Positions 25,920-35,022 of a stretch of 64,000 nt of DNA are shown here, one piece after another. Position numbers and translations under genes: made by a program. This DNA comes from Bacteroidales bacterium. Its GTDB lineage: Bacteria > Bacteroidota > Bacteroidia > Bacteroidales > GCA-2748055. How positions within the stretch are numbered: position 1 is the first letter of the stretch; each line of letters starts with the position of its first letter. The notes beneath the pieces were generated by a model, which worked only from the letters and a program-made list of their open reading frames with translations, did no database searches and was not told the DNA's origin. The stretch lies in NCBI GenBank assembly GCA_029210725.1, contig JARGFM010000008.1, positions 1 through 64,000 on the forward strand. The letters run 5' to 3'.

Positions 25920-25922
25920 CCA

Positions 25923-27848
25923 ATGCAGGAACAGGTTTTTTTCCAAAATGCCCTGGTTTATCTGATTGCTGCAGTGATCTCGGTCCCGGTAGCCAAAAGG
26001 CTGGGCTTCGGATCGGTGCTTGGATATCTTCTGGCCGGAATGATTATCGGTCCTTTTGTGCTGGGCTATATCGGGAGTGAAGGAGAAGATGTGATGCATT
26101 TTGCTGAATTTGGTGTGGTCATGATGCTCTTTCTGATCGGGCTGGAACTCAAACCCAATTTGCTATGGGGTATGCGAAGGTCCATTTTTGGCCTGGGGGG
26201 CCTGCAACTGTTGCTTTCGGCCCTGGTGATTGGTTCCGTGGCGGTATTCCTGGGCCAATCGATCGGTGCAGGCCTTGCCATTGGCCTGACGCTGGGACTC
26301 TCTTCCACGGCCATAGTCCTGCAGACCCTGGAGGAGAAAGGACTGATGAAACAGGCTTCCGGGAAAGCCTCCTTTTCGGTGCTTATCCTTCAGGATATAG
26401 CCGTGGTACCTATCCTGGCAATGATCCCCCTTCTGGCAGGAAGTGCCCTTTCACAGGGCCAGGATCCCCGGGAGATTCAGTACCTTTGGGGGCTGGAGAT
26501 AAGCGGTTGGGTCCAGGTGGCCCTGATGCTCACCGTTATTTCTTTCATTATAGTTGCCGGTCTCTACCTGGTGAAATATGTTTTCCGGATCATTGCCCGA
26601 ACAGGGCTCAGGGAGATCTTCACAGCAGCGGCCCTCCTGCTGGTGATTGCCACCGCTGCCCTGATGGAGCTGGTGGGGCTTTCTCCTGCCCTGGGGGCCT
26701 TTCTCGCCGGTGTCGTTCTGGCTAACAATGAATACAGACATGAACTGGAGGCCGATATAGAACCTTTTAAGGGCCTGCTGCTGGGGCTTTTCTTCATCTC
26801 GGTAGGGGCCAGTATCAACTTCAGCCTGCTGGCCTCGTCGCCGGGCACGATCCTTTCCCTGCTGGCCGCACTCATTGGTATTAAGTTTTTGATCCTGTTC
26901 ATCCTGGGCAGATTCTTTGGGATCCGGGGAGGGCAGAATACCATGTTTGCCTTCTCTCTGGCCCAGGGAGGAGAGTTTGCCTTTGTTCTGGTTGCCTTTA
27001 CTGCTGAAAACGGGGTGATTACTTCCGGTGTTTCTGCCATTCTTTTCCTGGTGGTGGCACTCTCCATGGCGGTAACCCCTCTGCTTCTGCTCCTTAACGA
27101 TAAATGGATTATGCCACGGGTATGCAGGACTGAAAACACCGGGGAGGAGGACTCCATCGGGGAGGAGGACTCCATCGATGAGGAAGAGACTCCCCTGATC
27201 ATAGCCGGATTCGGAAGATTCGGGGTGGTGTTAGGCAGATTCTTGATTGCCAATGGATTACGCGCCACCATCCTGGATGATAACCCGGAGAATATAGATG
27301 TGCTCCGGAGATTCGGATTCAAGGTCTACTATGGAGATGCCAGCCGCAGCGATCTTCTGGCATCAGCAGGAGCCTACAAGGCGAAAGTACTGATTGTAAC
27401 CGTGGAAAACCGTGAAAAATCCCTGAAGATCATAGACCTGGCCCGGCGCAACTACCCCCATTTGAAGATACTGGCCAGGGCGGTCAGCCAGGAACACACC
27501 TATGATCTTCTGGACCGCCAGGTGGACGGATTCAAACGGGATGTCTTTGAGTCGTCTCTGCACCTGGGCATGCAGGCCTTAACACACCTGGGATACAACA
27601 ATTACCGGGCCTACAGGCTGGCTCAGACTTTTCGCAAACACAACCGCAAGGTGCTTTACGAACTGCACAAACACCACCGGGAGGATGAAAACAAGTATCT
27701 CACGGAGACTAAAAGGCATGCCCTGGAGCTGGAGGAGCTGTTCCGTGCCGAAAAAAAAGACCAGGCTTACAGCAGGGACAGCTCCTGGGATATCAGTTCA
27801 AGACGGGAAGAGGCCAGGAAGCTCCAGACCCCGCCTACAGAAGAATAG
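25923..27848 (+). CDS. Kef-type K+/H+ antiporter with TrkA-N domain
   Basis: 641 residues. CPA2 antiporter domain of about 12 membrane helices over residues 5-385 (for example LGYLLAGMIIGPFVLGYIG, FLIGLELKP, LGLSSTAIVLQTLEEKG, ALGAFLAGVVLANNEYRHELE). A soluble Rossmann TrkA-N domain at about 412-530 (IIAGFGRFGVVLGRFLI, ILDDNPENIDVLRRFGFKVYYGD) binds nucleotide and gates transport, followed by a charged helical tail. Pairs with the oxidoreductase 3 bases upstream as in kefF-kefC/kefG-kefB. The linker before TrkA-N contains a duplicated GEEDSI. The gene end overlaps the convergent M14 peptidase gene by 14 bases. Function: potassium efflux and cytoplasmic acidification during electrophile stress. 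Confidence 0.94.
   Translation: MQEQVFFQNALVYLIAAVISVPVAKRLGFGSVLGYLLAGMIIGPFVLGYIGSEGEDVMHFAEFGVVMMLFLIGLELKPNLLWGMRRSIFGLGGLQLLLSALVIGSVAVFLGQSIGAGLAIGLTLGLSSTAIVLQTLEEKGLMKQASGKASFSVLILQDIAVVPILAMIPLLAGSALSQGQDPREIQYLWGLEISGWVQVALMLTVISFIIVAGLYLVKYVFRIIARTGLREIFTAAALLLVIATAALMELVGLSPALGAFLAGVVLANNEYRHELEADIEPFKGLLLGLFFISVGASINFSLLASSPGTILSLLAALIGIKFLILFILGRFFGIRGGQNTMFAFSLAQGGEFAFVLVAFTAENGVITSGVSAILFLVVALSMAVTPLLLLLNDKWIMPRVCRTENTGEEDSIGEEDSIDEEETPLIIAGFGRFGVVLGRFLIANGLRATILDDNPENIDVLRRFGFKVYYGDASRSDLLASAGAYKAKVLIVTVENREKSLKIIDLARRNYPHLKILARAVSQEHTYDLLDRQVDGFKRDVFESSLHLGMQALTHLGYNNYRAYRLAQTFRKHNRKVLYELHKHHREDENKYLTETKRHALELEELFRAEKKDQAYSRDSSWDISSRREEARKLQTPPTEE
27141..27176 (+). repeat. 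Two perfect 18-bp tandem units inside the Kef gene
   Basis: The unit GGGGAGGAGGACTCCATC occurs twice head-to-tail and encodes GEEDSI twice, then a diverged DEEETP. It lies in the acidic linker between the membrane and TrkA-N domains, where length changes keep the frame. Confidence 0.9.
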
Positions 27849-30444
27849 CATTAAATAAAAGCTTGTAACTTGCCTGGGTAGAGGTCCGGAACTGGGGCCC
27901 GAATCCAAACAGGACATATTGGCCCTTTCCCTTCTCCATCCAGATCAGGGCTGCCTTGTTCCCCATCTTCTCCTCGCCCGACGCATATCCCGAAAGAAGT
28001 ATATCTTTTTCCGGATAGGTTCCGATCACCCGCCGGTCCATATCAAATTTAGGTATGGAAGTGGTGAATACCGGGCGGCCCCTTGAAAACACCCCGATAC
28101 TTTCAGGCATTCCCAGGGTAAGCGGATGATCAGCTATCAGATTAACCTTAACCAGGCTGCCCGGAACAGACAAGCCGGCTTTAGCCAGACCAGGCGAAAT
28201 ATCGCGGAAGGGCAGACTGAATTCCTCTTCGGAGTCTTTATGCTTGATCTTCAGCATTCCCTCAAATAAACGGGCCGACCGTCCCCAGGCAATAATGGTC
28301 CCCCCCTGATCGCTGAAGCTCATCAGTTTCTCAAGCCCTTCCTTTTCAATCCCCTTCACATAGTCGGGATGATAGCTCCCCATGTAGTAGGTTTCCCCGG
28401 TCTTTTGCTTGCCGCTCATCAGGATCTCCTTGTCGGTGTCGGGGAAGATGATCACATCGAATGTCCCGGCCAGACCGGTCCCTGCAAAATCTCCGGGATG
28501 CAGTACCGTAAAGGGTATGTGATAGCTGTCGAACAGGAAGCGGGTCCACCCGGCATCCATATCATGAAACCAGGTCTCCACCAGGGCAATCCGGGGCAGC
28601 TTTACGGGGGCAGAGGGAAGAGCCCGTTTGTCGCGCAGTACTCCGGGTTGAAAGGGAAGAGATTCAAGCAGTTCATCCCAGGCCCCATTTGAGGATCCCT
28701 GGTAGACCAGAAAACTTCCTGCCCCGTAGGACTGTCCCGCCACATCAGTTTCAGTCAGAAGCCGTTCCACCTTGATTCCCATTTCCAGGGCCTTGAAAAC
28801 AGCACGGAAGGATTCATTGGAGGTGACCGGCAGGAGGATGGCAGCGGCCTCCGGCTTCTCCCCTTTCAGGTCATACTCGCCTTCCACCTTCGTGAGCTTT
28901 GCTTCCAGTTCGCTGTGGCGCGTATTAATTTCAAACGAGCTGACATGCCGATGGAGCGGCAGCGACCAGCTGGTGATATCATAGGGCTCAATCAGCTTGC
29001 CGCCGGGAGTATAGTGACGCTCGGGATACTCCTGGGCTTCCATCACCTCCTTGATAAAGGGCCTGAAGGGCTGGGCCAGAGGGATCACTACATCTCCGGC
29101 CTTATAAACCTTTCCATCAAGAATAAGCTGCTCGTCCAGGGTGAAAACCTCCACGCCATGTTCCTTCATCAGCCTGACCAGGTTGACCAGTTCTCCCTGG
29201 TCATGCTGTTCCTCCGGCATGATGTAATAAAAGGGCGCCTCACTTCTGCCCAGTTCCACCTGCTCCCTGCACATCCTGTTCCGGAAAGCAAGGATATCTT
29301 CCCTGTACAGGGAGGCCGTCTTGAAAATGGAAGCGGTGGAGGAGAGTTCCAGGTCAACGATATCGCCCAGGCGCCACCAGCCCCCCTCCCAGGGAAGCAG
29401 CATATTGATACTCTTCTTGTATTCAGAAAGGCCCTTCCCTCCAACCTGCAGCTCGGTAGGCTCAATGTAAATGGGTGTGGCAGTCTGTACGCTGGCCGCC
29501 TCGGTCAGAAAGCCAATGACATTTTTCCAGATACAGGTCTCTGTTGATCCGGGCCAGTAGTCGTCAAAAAGGTAGTGCTGGGCAACCCCTGCCAGTCCAT
29601 CGGCGGTAATATCGGTGGCCATATGCTGTCCGAATACACCGCTCCAGTGGAAAATACCGGCAGGTACATTCTCTGCAATGGGATCATGATTGGGAGGGAC
29701 AAAGTAACGGGGTCCGGTGGATCCCATCTGGTGCTTCTCCACCATAACCTGCGGGAACCAGGTCTGGTTGTATATCCTGGCAATGGCTTTGGTGTCGTCC
29801 TGGCTCAGGATCACAAAATCGCGGTTGTTGTCATGACCCACATATTTATGGTAAACGGCCGGCAGCGAGGCTCCCTCATACCTGGTATCTTTGTGTTTCA
29901 GATAATCTTCCACGATCAGGTTCATCCCGTCCGGATTGTGACAGGGAACCATCATATAAACCACGTTATGGAGCCACTCCTCTTTTTTCGGATCGTCGGT
30001 GCTGGCAAAATCATAGGCAATCAGCGGTGCCGACTGGGTAGGGGCCACTTCCGAAGAGTGCATGGAGAGCGTGGCCAGTACAAAGACCTTTCCGTCGCGA
30101 ACCATTCCCTGCAAATCCTCCTGCCCGAGATCCGGATTCAAAGCCAGCTCCCGGTTAATCTCTTTCAGCCTCTCCAACTGGGCAATATTCTCTGCGCTGG
30201 AGATAAAAGCAATGTACATGGGCCTGCCCATGGGCGAGGTTCCGATCTGTTCCAGGTAAATACGCTCCGATTCCCCGTCCAGCTTCCGGAGGTATTCGAT
30301 CAACTGCTCATAATGGAAAAGCTTTCTGTCCGATCCCGGTTCAAAGCCGAAAAAATCAGCCGGTTTTGTAAAAGAAGCCTCCTGTGCCACAAGACCCAGC
30401 AAAGCAAAGATCATGGCCATGGTAAAAACTGCCCTTTTTTTCAT
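27835..30444 (-). CDS. M14-family zinc carboxypeptidase, exported
   Basis: 869 residues. Signal peptide ends near ALLGLVAQEASF. The M14 domain covers about 45-420: SPMGRPMYIAFIS, LSMHSSEVAPTQSAP (zinc ligands His and Glu, in place of the usual HxxE as HSSE), VPCHNPDGMNLIVEDYLKH, and HDNNRDF. The zinc-binding and substrate-binding regions look intact. The C-terminal 450 residues include a glutamine-amidotransferase-like region (FDVIIFPDTDKEILMSG; GTIIAWGRSARLFEGML; YVLFGFGPQFR), a combination common in large Bacteroidota M14 peptidases. Probably periplasmic degradation of peptides or peptidoglycan-like stems; substrate not known. Same strand as the aldehyde dehydrogenase 23 bases upstream. Confidence 0.88.
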   Translation of the reverse strand: MKKRAVFTMAMIFALLGLVAQEASFTKPADFFGFEPGSDRKLFHYEQLIEYLRKLDGESERIYLEQIGTSPMGRPMYIAFISSAENIAQLERLKEINRELALNPDLGQEDLQGMVRDGKVFVLATLSMHSSEVAPTQSAPLIAYDFASTDDPKKEEWLHNVVYMMVPCHNPDGMNLIVEDYLKHKDTRYEGASLPAVYHKYVGHDNNRDFVILSQDDTKAIARIYNQTWFPQVMVEKHQMGSTGPRYFVPPNHDPIAENVPAGIFHWSGVFGQHMATDITADGLAGVAQHYLFDDYWPGSTETCIWKNVIGFLTEAASVQTATPIYIEPTELQVGGKGLSEYKKSINMLLPWEGGWWRLGDIVDLELSSTASIFKTASLYREDILAFRNRMCREQVELGRSEAPFYYIMPEEQHDQGELVNLVRLMKEHGVEVFTLDEQLILDGKVYKAGDVVIPLAQPFRPFIKEVMEAQEYPERHYTPGGKLIEPYDITSWSLPLHRHVSSFEINTRHSELEAKLTKVEGEYDLKGEKPEAAAILLPVTSNESFRAVFKALEMGIKVERLLTETDVAGQSYGAGSFLVYQGSSNGAWDELLESLPFQPGVLRDKRALPSAPVKLPRIALVETWFHDMDAGWTRFLFDSYHIPFTVLHPGDFAGTGLAGTFDVIIFPDTDKEILMSGKQKTGETYYMGSYHPDYVKGIEKEGLEKLMSFSDQGGTIIAWGRSARLFEGMLKIKHKDSEEEFSLPFRDISPGLAKAGLSVPGSLVKVNLIADHPLTLGMPESIGVFSRGRPVFTTSIPKFDMDRRVIGTYPEKDILLSGYASGEEKMGNKAALIWMEKGKGQYVLFGFGPQFRTSTQASYKLLFNAILL

Positions 30445-30467
30445 ATATGTCTTAAGATTTTAACGGA

Positions 30468-31826
30468 TCACCCGATCCAGATGGTTTTTATGTTCACAAA
30501 TTCCTTGATTCCTTCCTCCGAAAGCTCCCGGCCATACCCCGATTTCTTGGAGCCCCCGAAGGGAAGCCGGGGATCTGACTTGACCATGGCATTGACAAAT
30601 ACGGCACCTTCTTCGGCCCCTTTAATAAAGAGTCCGGCCGAAGCCTCCGATTCGGTAAAAAGCTGCATCCCCAGCCCGAAGGCCGTATGGTTGGACAACT
30701 CCAGGGCATGCCCGGGAGAACTGGCCTCCGAAATGGCAAAAACAGGTCCGAACACCTCTTCCTCAAAGACCGGCATTCCGGGAAGCACAGCGGTCAGAAT
30801 GGTGGGCTGGTAGAAGGCCCCCTTCCGTTCTCCTCCCAGGAGCAGTCTGGCTCCCATCTCCAAGGATCTGTTTACCTGGTCCTCCACCTCTTTGGCCTGC
30901 CTGACAGAAACCAGCGGCCCCACCTGGGTTCCTTCCTCCATGGGATCTCCCATCACCAGTTCCTTGACCCTGGCCACCAGGAGCGGAACAAAATCTTCAG
31001 CGATCCAGGACTCCAAAATAAAACGTTTGGCTGCAATGCAGCTTTGTCCCCCGTTCTGCATCCTGGCAGGGAGGGCCAGATGAAGCGCAAGCTCCCGGTT
31101 GGCATCGTTCAGGACCACAAAGGCATTGCTGCCTCCCAGCTCAAGCACACATTTTTTCAGATTCTTTCCGGCTTCAGAGGCCACGGACACCCCTGCCTGT
31201 TGACTCCCGGTGAGGGTGACCGCCTTTACATATTCACTGGCAATAACCGCTGCCACCCGGTCCGAACCAATGGCCAGGTTCTGAAAAACCCCTTCTTCAA
31301 ATCCTGCCTCCCTGAATAAGCGATCCATGGTCGCGGCACAGCCCTGCACATTGGAGGCGTGTTTAAGAAGCACCGTATTCCCTGCCATCAGAGCAGGGGC
31401 AGCAAAACGGAATACCTGCCAGAAGGGAAAGTTCCAGGGCATAACGGCCAGGACAGGTCCCAGGGGTTCAAATACAATACGGCTTTCCTCGGCCTCTGTC
31501 TCCACCACCCTGTCCTGCAGGAAAAGTGCTGCGTTCTCCGCATAATATTCACAGACCCAGGCACACTTCTTTACTTCGGCCCGGGCTTCTGTAATCGGTT
31601 TTCCCATCTCCCGGGTAATCTCCTCTGCCAGCTCCCGGCTTCGTTCACGAAGCAATGCAGCCACCCTGTTGATCATCACTGCTCTCTCCTCAAAAGAGTT
31701 CAGCCTGTATGTTTCAAAGGCGGTTTTGGAGCGTCCCAGCCTTATGGCCAGGCTCATATCCGATAACTGCGGGTAATTAATGATCCTTGATGGATCAAAG
31801 GGATTGATGCTCTTCAGGACCGCCAT
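30468..31826 (-). CDS. NAD(P)-dependent aldehyde dehydrogenase, succinate-semialdehyde type
   Basis: 452-residue cytosolic ALDH. Cofactor region PWNFPFWQVFRFAAPALMAG and LTGSQQAG (about 130-210); general-base Glu in CVLELGGSNAF (about 228); catalytic Cys in MQNGGQSCIAAKRF (about 262); closing motif FGPVFAIS and PFGGSKKSGYGREL. The shortness (about 450 against 480-500) and sequence feel match the GabD1/Sad-like succinate-semialdehyde dehydrogenase subgroup; substrate is not proven. It precedes the M14 peptidase by 23 bases; the pairing may only be convenience. Confidence 0.9.
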   Translation of the reverse strand: MAVLKSINPFDPSRIINYPQLSDMSLAIRLGRSKTAFETYRLNSFEERAVMINRVAALLRERSRELAEEITREMGKPITEARAEVKKCAWVCEYYAENAALFLQDRVVETEAEESRIVFEPLGPVLAVMPWNFPFWQVFRFAAPALMAGNTVLLKHASNVQGCAATMDRLFREAGFEEGVFQNLAIGSDRVAAVIASEYVKAVTLTGSQQAGVSVASEAGKNLKKCVLELGGSNAFVVLNDANRELALHLALPARMQNGGQSCIAAKRFILESWIAEDFVPLLVARVKELVMGDPMEEGTQVGPLVSVRQAKEVEDQVNRSLEMGARLLLGGERKGAFYQPTILTAVLPGMPVFEEEVFGPVFAISEASSPGHALELSNHTAFGLGMQLFTESEASAGLFIKGAEEGAVFVNAMVKSDPRLPFGGSKKSGYGRELSEEGIKEFVNIKTIWIG

Positions 31827-31926
31827 GTTAATCCGGGGAGTTTAAGGGTATTGTGCAATTTAGAAGATTCGGTGGTTTTATCAAAAATAATAATATTTTT
31901 ACCTTCATTAACAAAGCCCTCAGAAT

Positions 31927-33021
31927 ATGTTCGTACGTTTCCTGGTCCTTCCGGGTCTTCTGCTGCTCTTTTTTGTCTGCGATCAAAAAAAGGAAATCAG
32001 CATCCACAGCACCCTGAGCGACCCGAAGGCCACCTCCATGGCCACGGCCCTTTTTAACAATCTGCAGGAGATTTCCGGGGACCATATCCTGGTGGGGCAT
32101 CAGGATGCCCTGGCCTATGGTTTGGGATGGAAAGGAGAGTCCTTCCGGACCGATATCAACGATGTACTGGGTGATCATCCGGCCCTGTTTGGATGGGATC
32201 TGGGACATATGGGAGATCCGGAAAATATCGACGGGGTTCCCTTCGAGGATATGAGAAAATGGGCCATAGCGGTCTACGAAAAAGGAGGGTTGAATACCTA
32301 CAGCTGGCATATGCGAAACTATGCCACCGGGGGAAGCAGCTTGGACCGGGATTCCTGTGTCGAAGCCTGCCTGCCGGGAGGCCGGGTGCACGAAGTCTAT
32401 CTGGAGCGGCTGGACCAGGCTGCGGAGTTCTTTTCCGGCCTGACCAATCAGGAAGGGGAGTTGATCCCGGTCGTTTTCCGGCCCTTCCACGAAATGACCG
32501 GATCCTGGTTCTGGTGGGGTCGCGGAAACTGTTCCGCTGAACAGTATAAAACGCTATTTCGCTTCACCATGGATTATCTCCGCAATGAAAAAGGGCTGCA
32601 TCAGCTTATCGTCGCTTATTCCAGCGATCGGTTTGAAACGGCTGAACAGTATATGGATTTCTACCCCGGCGACAACTATGTGGATGTGATGGCCTTTGAT
32701 GACTATCACGGCCTGTCGGCCAAAGAGAGGCCCCCTTCGACCATCCATATGCTGGAAATACTCGATTCGCTCTCTTCGGCACACCGGAAGATAATGGCCA
32801 TTTCGGAAACCGGGCTTGAGACCATTCCCAATGAAAAGTGGTTTACAGGGGTGGTACTGCCGACCCTGGATGCCAATGAATCGACCCGGAAAGCAGCCTG
32901 GATCCTCTTCTGGCGTAACGGCCGGCCGGACCACTTCTATGCTCCTTACCCGGGGCATCCCGCAGCTCCCGATTTCATTGAATTACGCGAGCGCATTCCC
33001 CGTAGCTCTGCTGCGGGGTAA
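31927..33021 (+). CDS. GH26 endo-beta-1,4-mannanase, lipoprotein
   Basis: 364 residues with an N-terminal lipoprotein signal (LLLLFFVC followed by DQKK). GH26 barrel: LVGHQDALAYGLGW near 57-70, the acid/base Glu in FRPFHEMTGSWFWWG (about 179-193) and the nucleophile Glu in AISETGLE (about 285-292). Cuts internal mannosidic bonds of beta-mannan, galacto- or glucomannan to mannobiose or larger oligosaccharides. It opens the locus that continues with a sugar symporter, cellobiose 2-epimerase and GH130 phosphorylase, the gene set of the B. fragilis mannan pathway. The 3' end includes a GCAGC-type hairpin right up to the stop codon. Confidence 0.95.
   Translation: MFVRFLVLPGLLLLFFVCDQKKEISIHSTLSDPKATSMATALFNNLQEISGDHILVGHQDALAYGLGWKGESFRTDINDVLGDHPALFGWDLGHMGDPENIDGVPFEDMRKWAIAVYEKGGLNTYSWHMRNYATGGSSLDRDSCVEACLPGGRVHEVYLERLDQAAEFFSGLTNQEGELIPVVFRPFHEMTGSWFWWGRGNCSAEQYKTLFRFTMDYLRNEKGLHQLIVAYSSDRFETAEQYMDFYPGDNYVDVMAFDDYHGLSAKERPPSTIHMLEILDSLSSAHRKIMAISETGLETIPNEKWFTGVVLPTLDANESTRKAAWILFWRNGRPDHFYAPYPGHPAAPDFIELRERIPRSSAAG
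32998..33018. repeat. GCAGC-core hairpin at the end of the GH26 gene
   Basis: CCCCGTAGC and GCTGCGGGG are separated by TCT and pair over nine positions with one G-T wobble. It ends immediately before the TAA of the mannanase. Related in core to hairpins at 33054 and 49165. Confidence 0.6.
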
Positions 33022-33053
33022 GCGAGCACATTTAAAATAAACAATTAATCGAT

Positions 33054-33083
33054 GATTCCTCGCAGCTTGCTGCGAGGAGAATC
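33054..33083. repeat. Intergenic GCAGC-core hairpin downstream of the GH26 gene
   Basis: CCTCGCAGC, TT, GCTGCGAGG form a perfect nine-pair stem, extended by GATT/AATC flanks with a small bulge. No T-run follows, so it is not a classical terminator. Resembles REP-like palindromes or mRNA-stabilising hairpins between co-transcribed genes. Confidence 0.65.
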
Positions 33084-33183
33084 AATTCATGAACCACGAA
33101 CGGATGCTCTCTCTTTCGGAGCTCCCCGGACTCTATCATTAAACACTTGCATTTAAACATACACGAACTCCCATCCTGCTGCT

Positions 33184-35022
33184 ATGCAACTGAAAGCTCT
33201 CGATATACTGATTATTTGTGCCTATCTGGCCTCCACCATTGTCATCGGCCTGGTCATGAAGAAGCGCGCCCAGAAAGACAAGACCGCCTATATGCTGGGT
33301 GGCAACAAACTGCCCTGGTATATGCTGGGACTGAGCAACGCATCGGGCATGTTCGATATATCAGGGACCATGTGGCTGGTTACCCTGGCCTTTGTTTACG
33401 GATTAAAATCCATCTAAATCCCCTGGCTCTGGCCGGTCTTTAACCAGATTTTCCTGATGGTCTTTCTCTCCATCTGGCTCAGGCGATCCAACGCCACCAC
33501 CGGAGCCGAATGGATACGGACCAGGTTTGGTTCAGGAAGAGGAGGAGTGCAATCGCACTGGATCGTCGTGGCCTTTGCGCTGATCAGCTGCCTGGGTTTC
33601 CTGACCTATGGCTTTATCGGACTGGGTAAGTTTGTGGAGATCTTTATTCCCTGGGAGCTCGTATCGCCTTATGTTCCCTTTGAGGTGGCTCCGCAATATG
33701 TGGCCCATGTGTACGGAATTGTCTTTACGCTCTTTGCCATGTTCTATGCCATCCTGGGCGGGATGAGCAGTATCGTCTGGGCCGATGTGATCCAGTACAC
33801 CATTATGACCATCTCGGCTATAGTGATCGGGGTGATCGCCATGAATGCCTTATCGGATTTTCCCCTCCTGGTGCCTGAGGGCTGGATGAATCCTTTTTTC
33901 GGGGCCCGGCTTGATCTGGACTGGACAGGGATCATCGATGAGGTGAATGAAAAGATCATCAGCGATGGTTACTCCCTCTTTGGGATCTTCTTCAGTATGA
34001 TGCTCTTCAAAGGGGTCCTGGTCAGTCTTGCCGGGCCTGCACCCAACTACGACATGCAGAAGATACTATCCACCAAATCGCCCAGGGAGGCGGCCAAGAT
34101 GTCGGGCTTTGTATCGGTGATCCTGATGCCCACCCGTTACTTTATGATCGCGGGCTTTGGGGTGCTTGGACTGCTCTTTTATGATCAACTGGACCTGATT
34201 GTGGGGAACCGGATAGACTTTGAACAGATTCTCCCCTCGGCCATCAGCCAGTTTGTGCCTGTGGGCTTTATGGGCTTGCTGCTGGCCGGACTGCTGGCTG
34301 CCTTTATGTCCACCTTTGCCGGGACCCTGAATGCGGCCCAGGCCTACATTGTCAATGATATTTACCTGAAGTACCTGCGACCCGATGCCTCCGGAAAACA
34401 GGTGAGCCGGACCAATTACCTCACCGGGATCACGGTGGTGGCCATCTCGGTGGTCTTCGGATTCTTCGCCCAGGATGTGAACAGTGTGCTGCAATGGATC
34501 GTATCCGCTCTTTGGGGGGCCTATGTGGTTTCCAATATCCTGAAGTGGTACTGGTGGCGCTTTAACGGATCGGGATTTTTCTGGGGCATGCTGGTGGGAA
34601 TCGTATCCGCATTGATCTGCAGTAAGATCTTCGACTTCCTGGATCTGTACTACTTCCCCATTATCCTGGCAGCCTCGGCCATCGCAGCCATTGCCGGCAC
34701 CTTCCTGAAACCTCCCACGGAGGAGGAGACCCTGAAGAGTTTTTATAAGAATGTGAAACCCTGGGGTTTCTGGAAGCCCATCCATGAGAAGGTAGTGGCC
34801 GAGGACCCCTCCTTTAAAGGGAATAATGATTTCTGGATGGACACCTTCAACGTCGTGGTAGGAACCATTGCCCAGACCGCCCTGGTCATCTTCCCGATCT
34901 ACATTGTACTGAAGAGGATGCTGCCGCTGGGAATCTCCATAGCCATTATTGTTATTTGTTTTATCATTATGAAAAAAACCTGGTGGGACAGGCTTCCCGG
35001 CGAAAAAGCATCAGCGGAATGA
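33184..35022 (+). pseudogene. Sodium-solute symporter (SSS family) interrupted by an in-frame ochre stop
   Basis: Read as one frame this encodes 612 residues of a typical SSS transporter. The first 78 residues (MQLKALDILIICAYLAST..., YMLGGNKLPWYMLG, SNASGMFDISGTMW) lead to YGLKSI, then TAA at 33415-33417, then in the same frame IPWLWPVFNQIFLMVFLSIWL and all remaining helices. The conserved phrase in homologues I remember is SxWIPWLWP, so a Trp codon is expected at the stop; TGG to TAA needs two changes. The rest (helices to about residue 600, LAGLLAAFMSTFAGTLNAAQ sodium-site region) looks intact. In the mannan locus this would import mannobiose. The stop overlaps the epimerase start by 4 bases (ATGA). 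Confidence 0.85.

Noticed and set aside
29575-30813. 412-residue plus-strand ORF spanning two genes
   Set aside because: Antisense to the M14 peptidase and aldehyde dehydrogenase, which both show family motifs.
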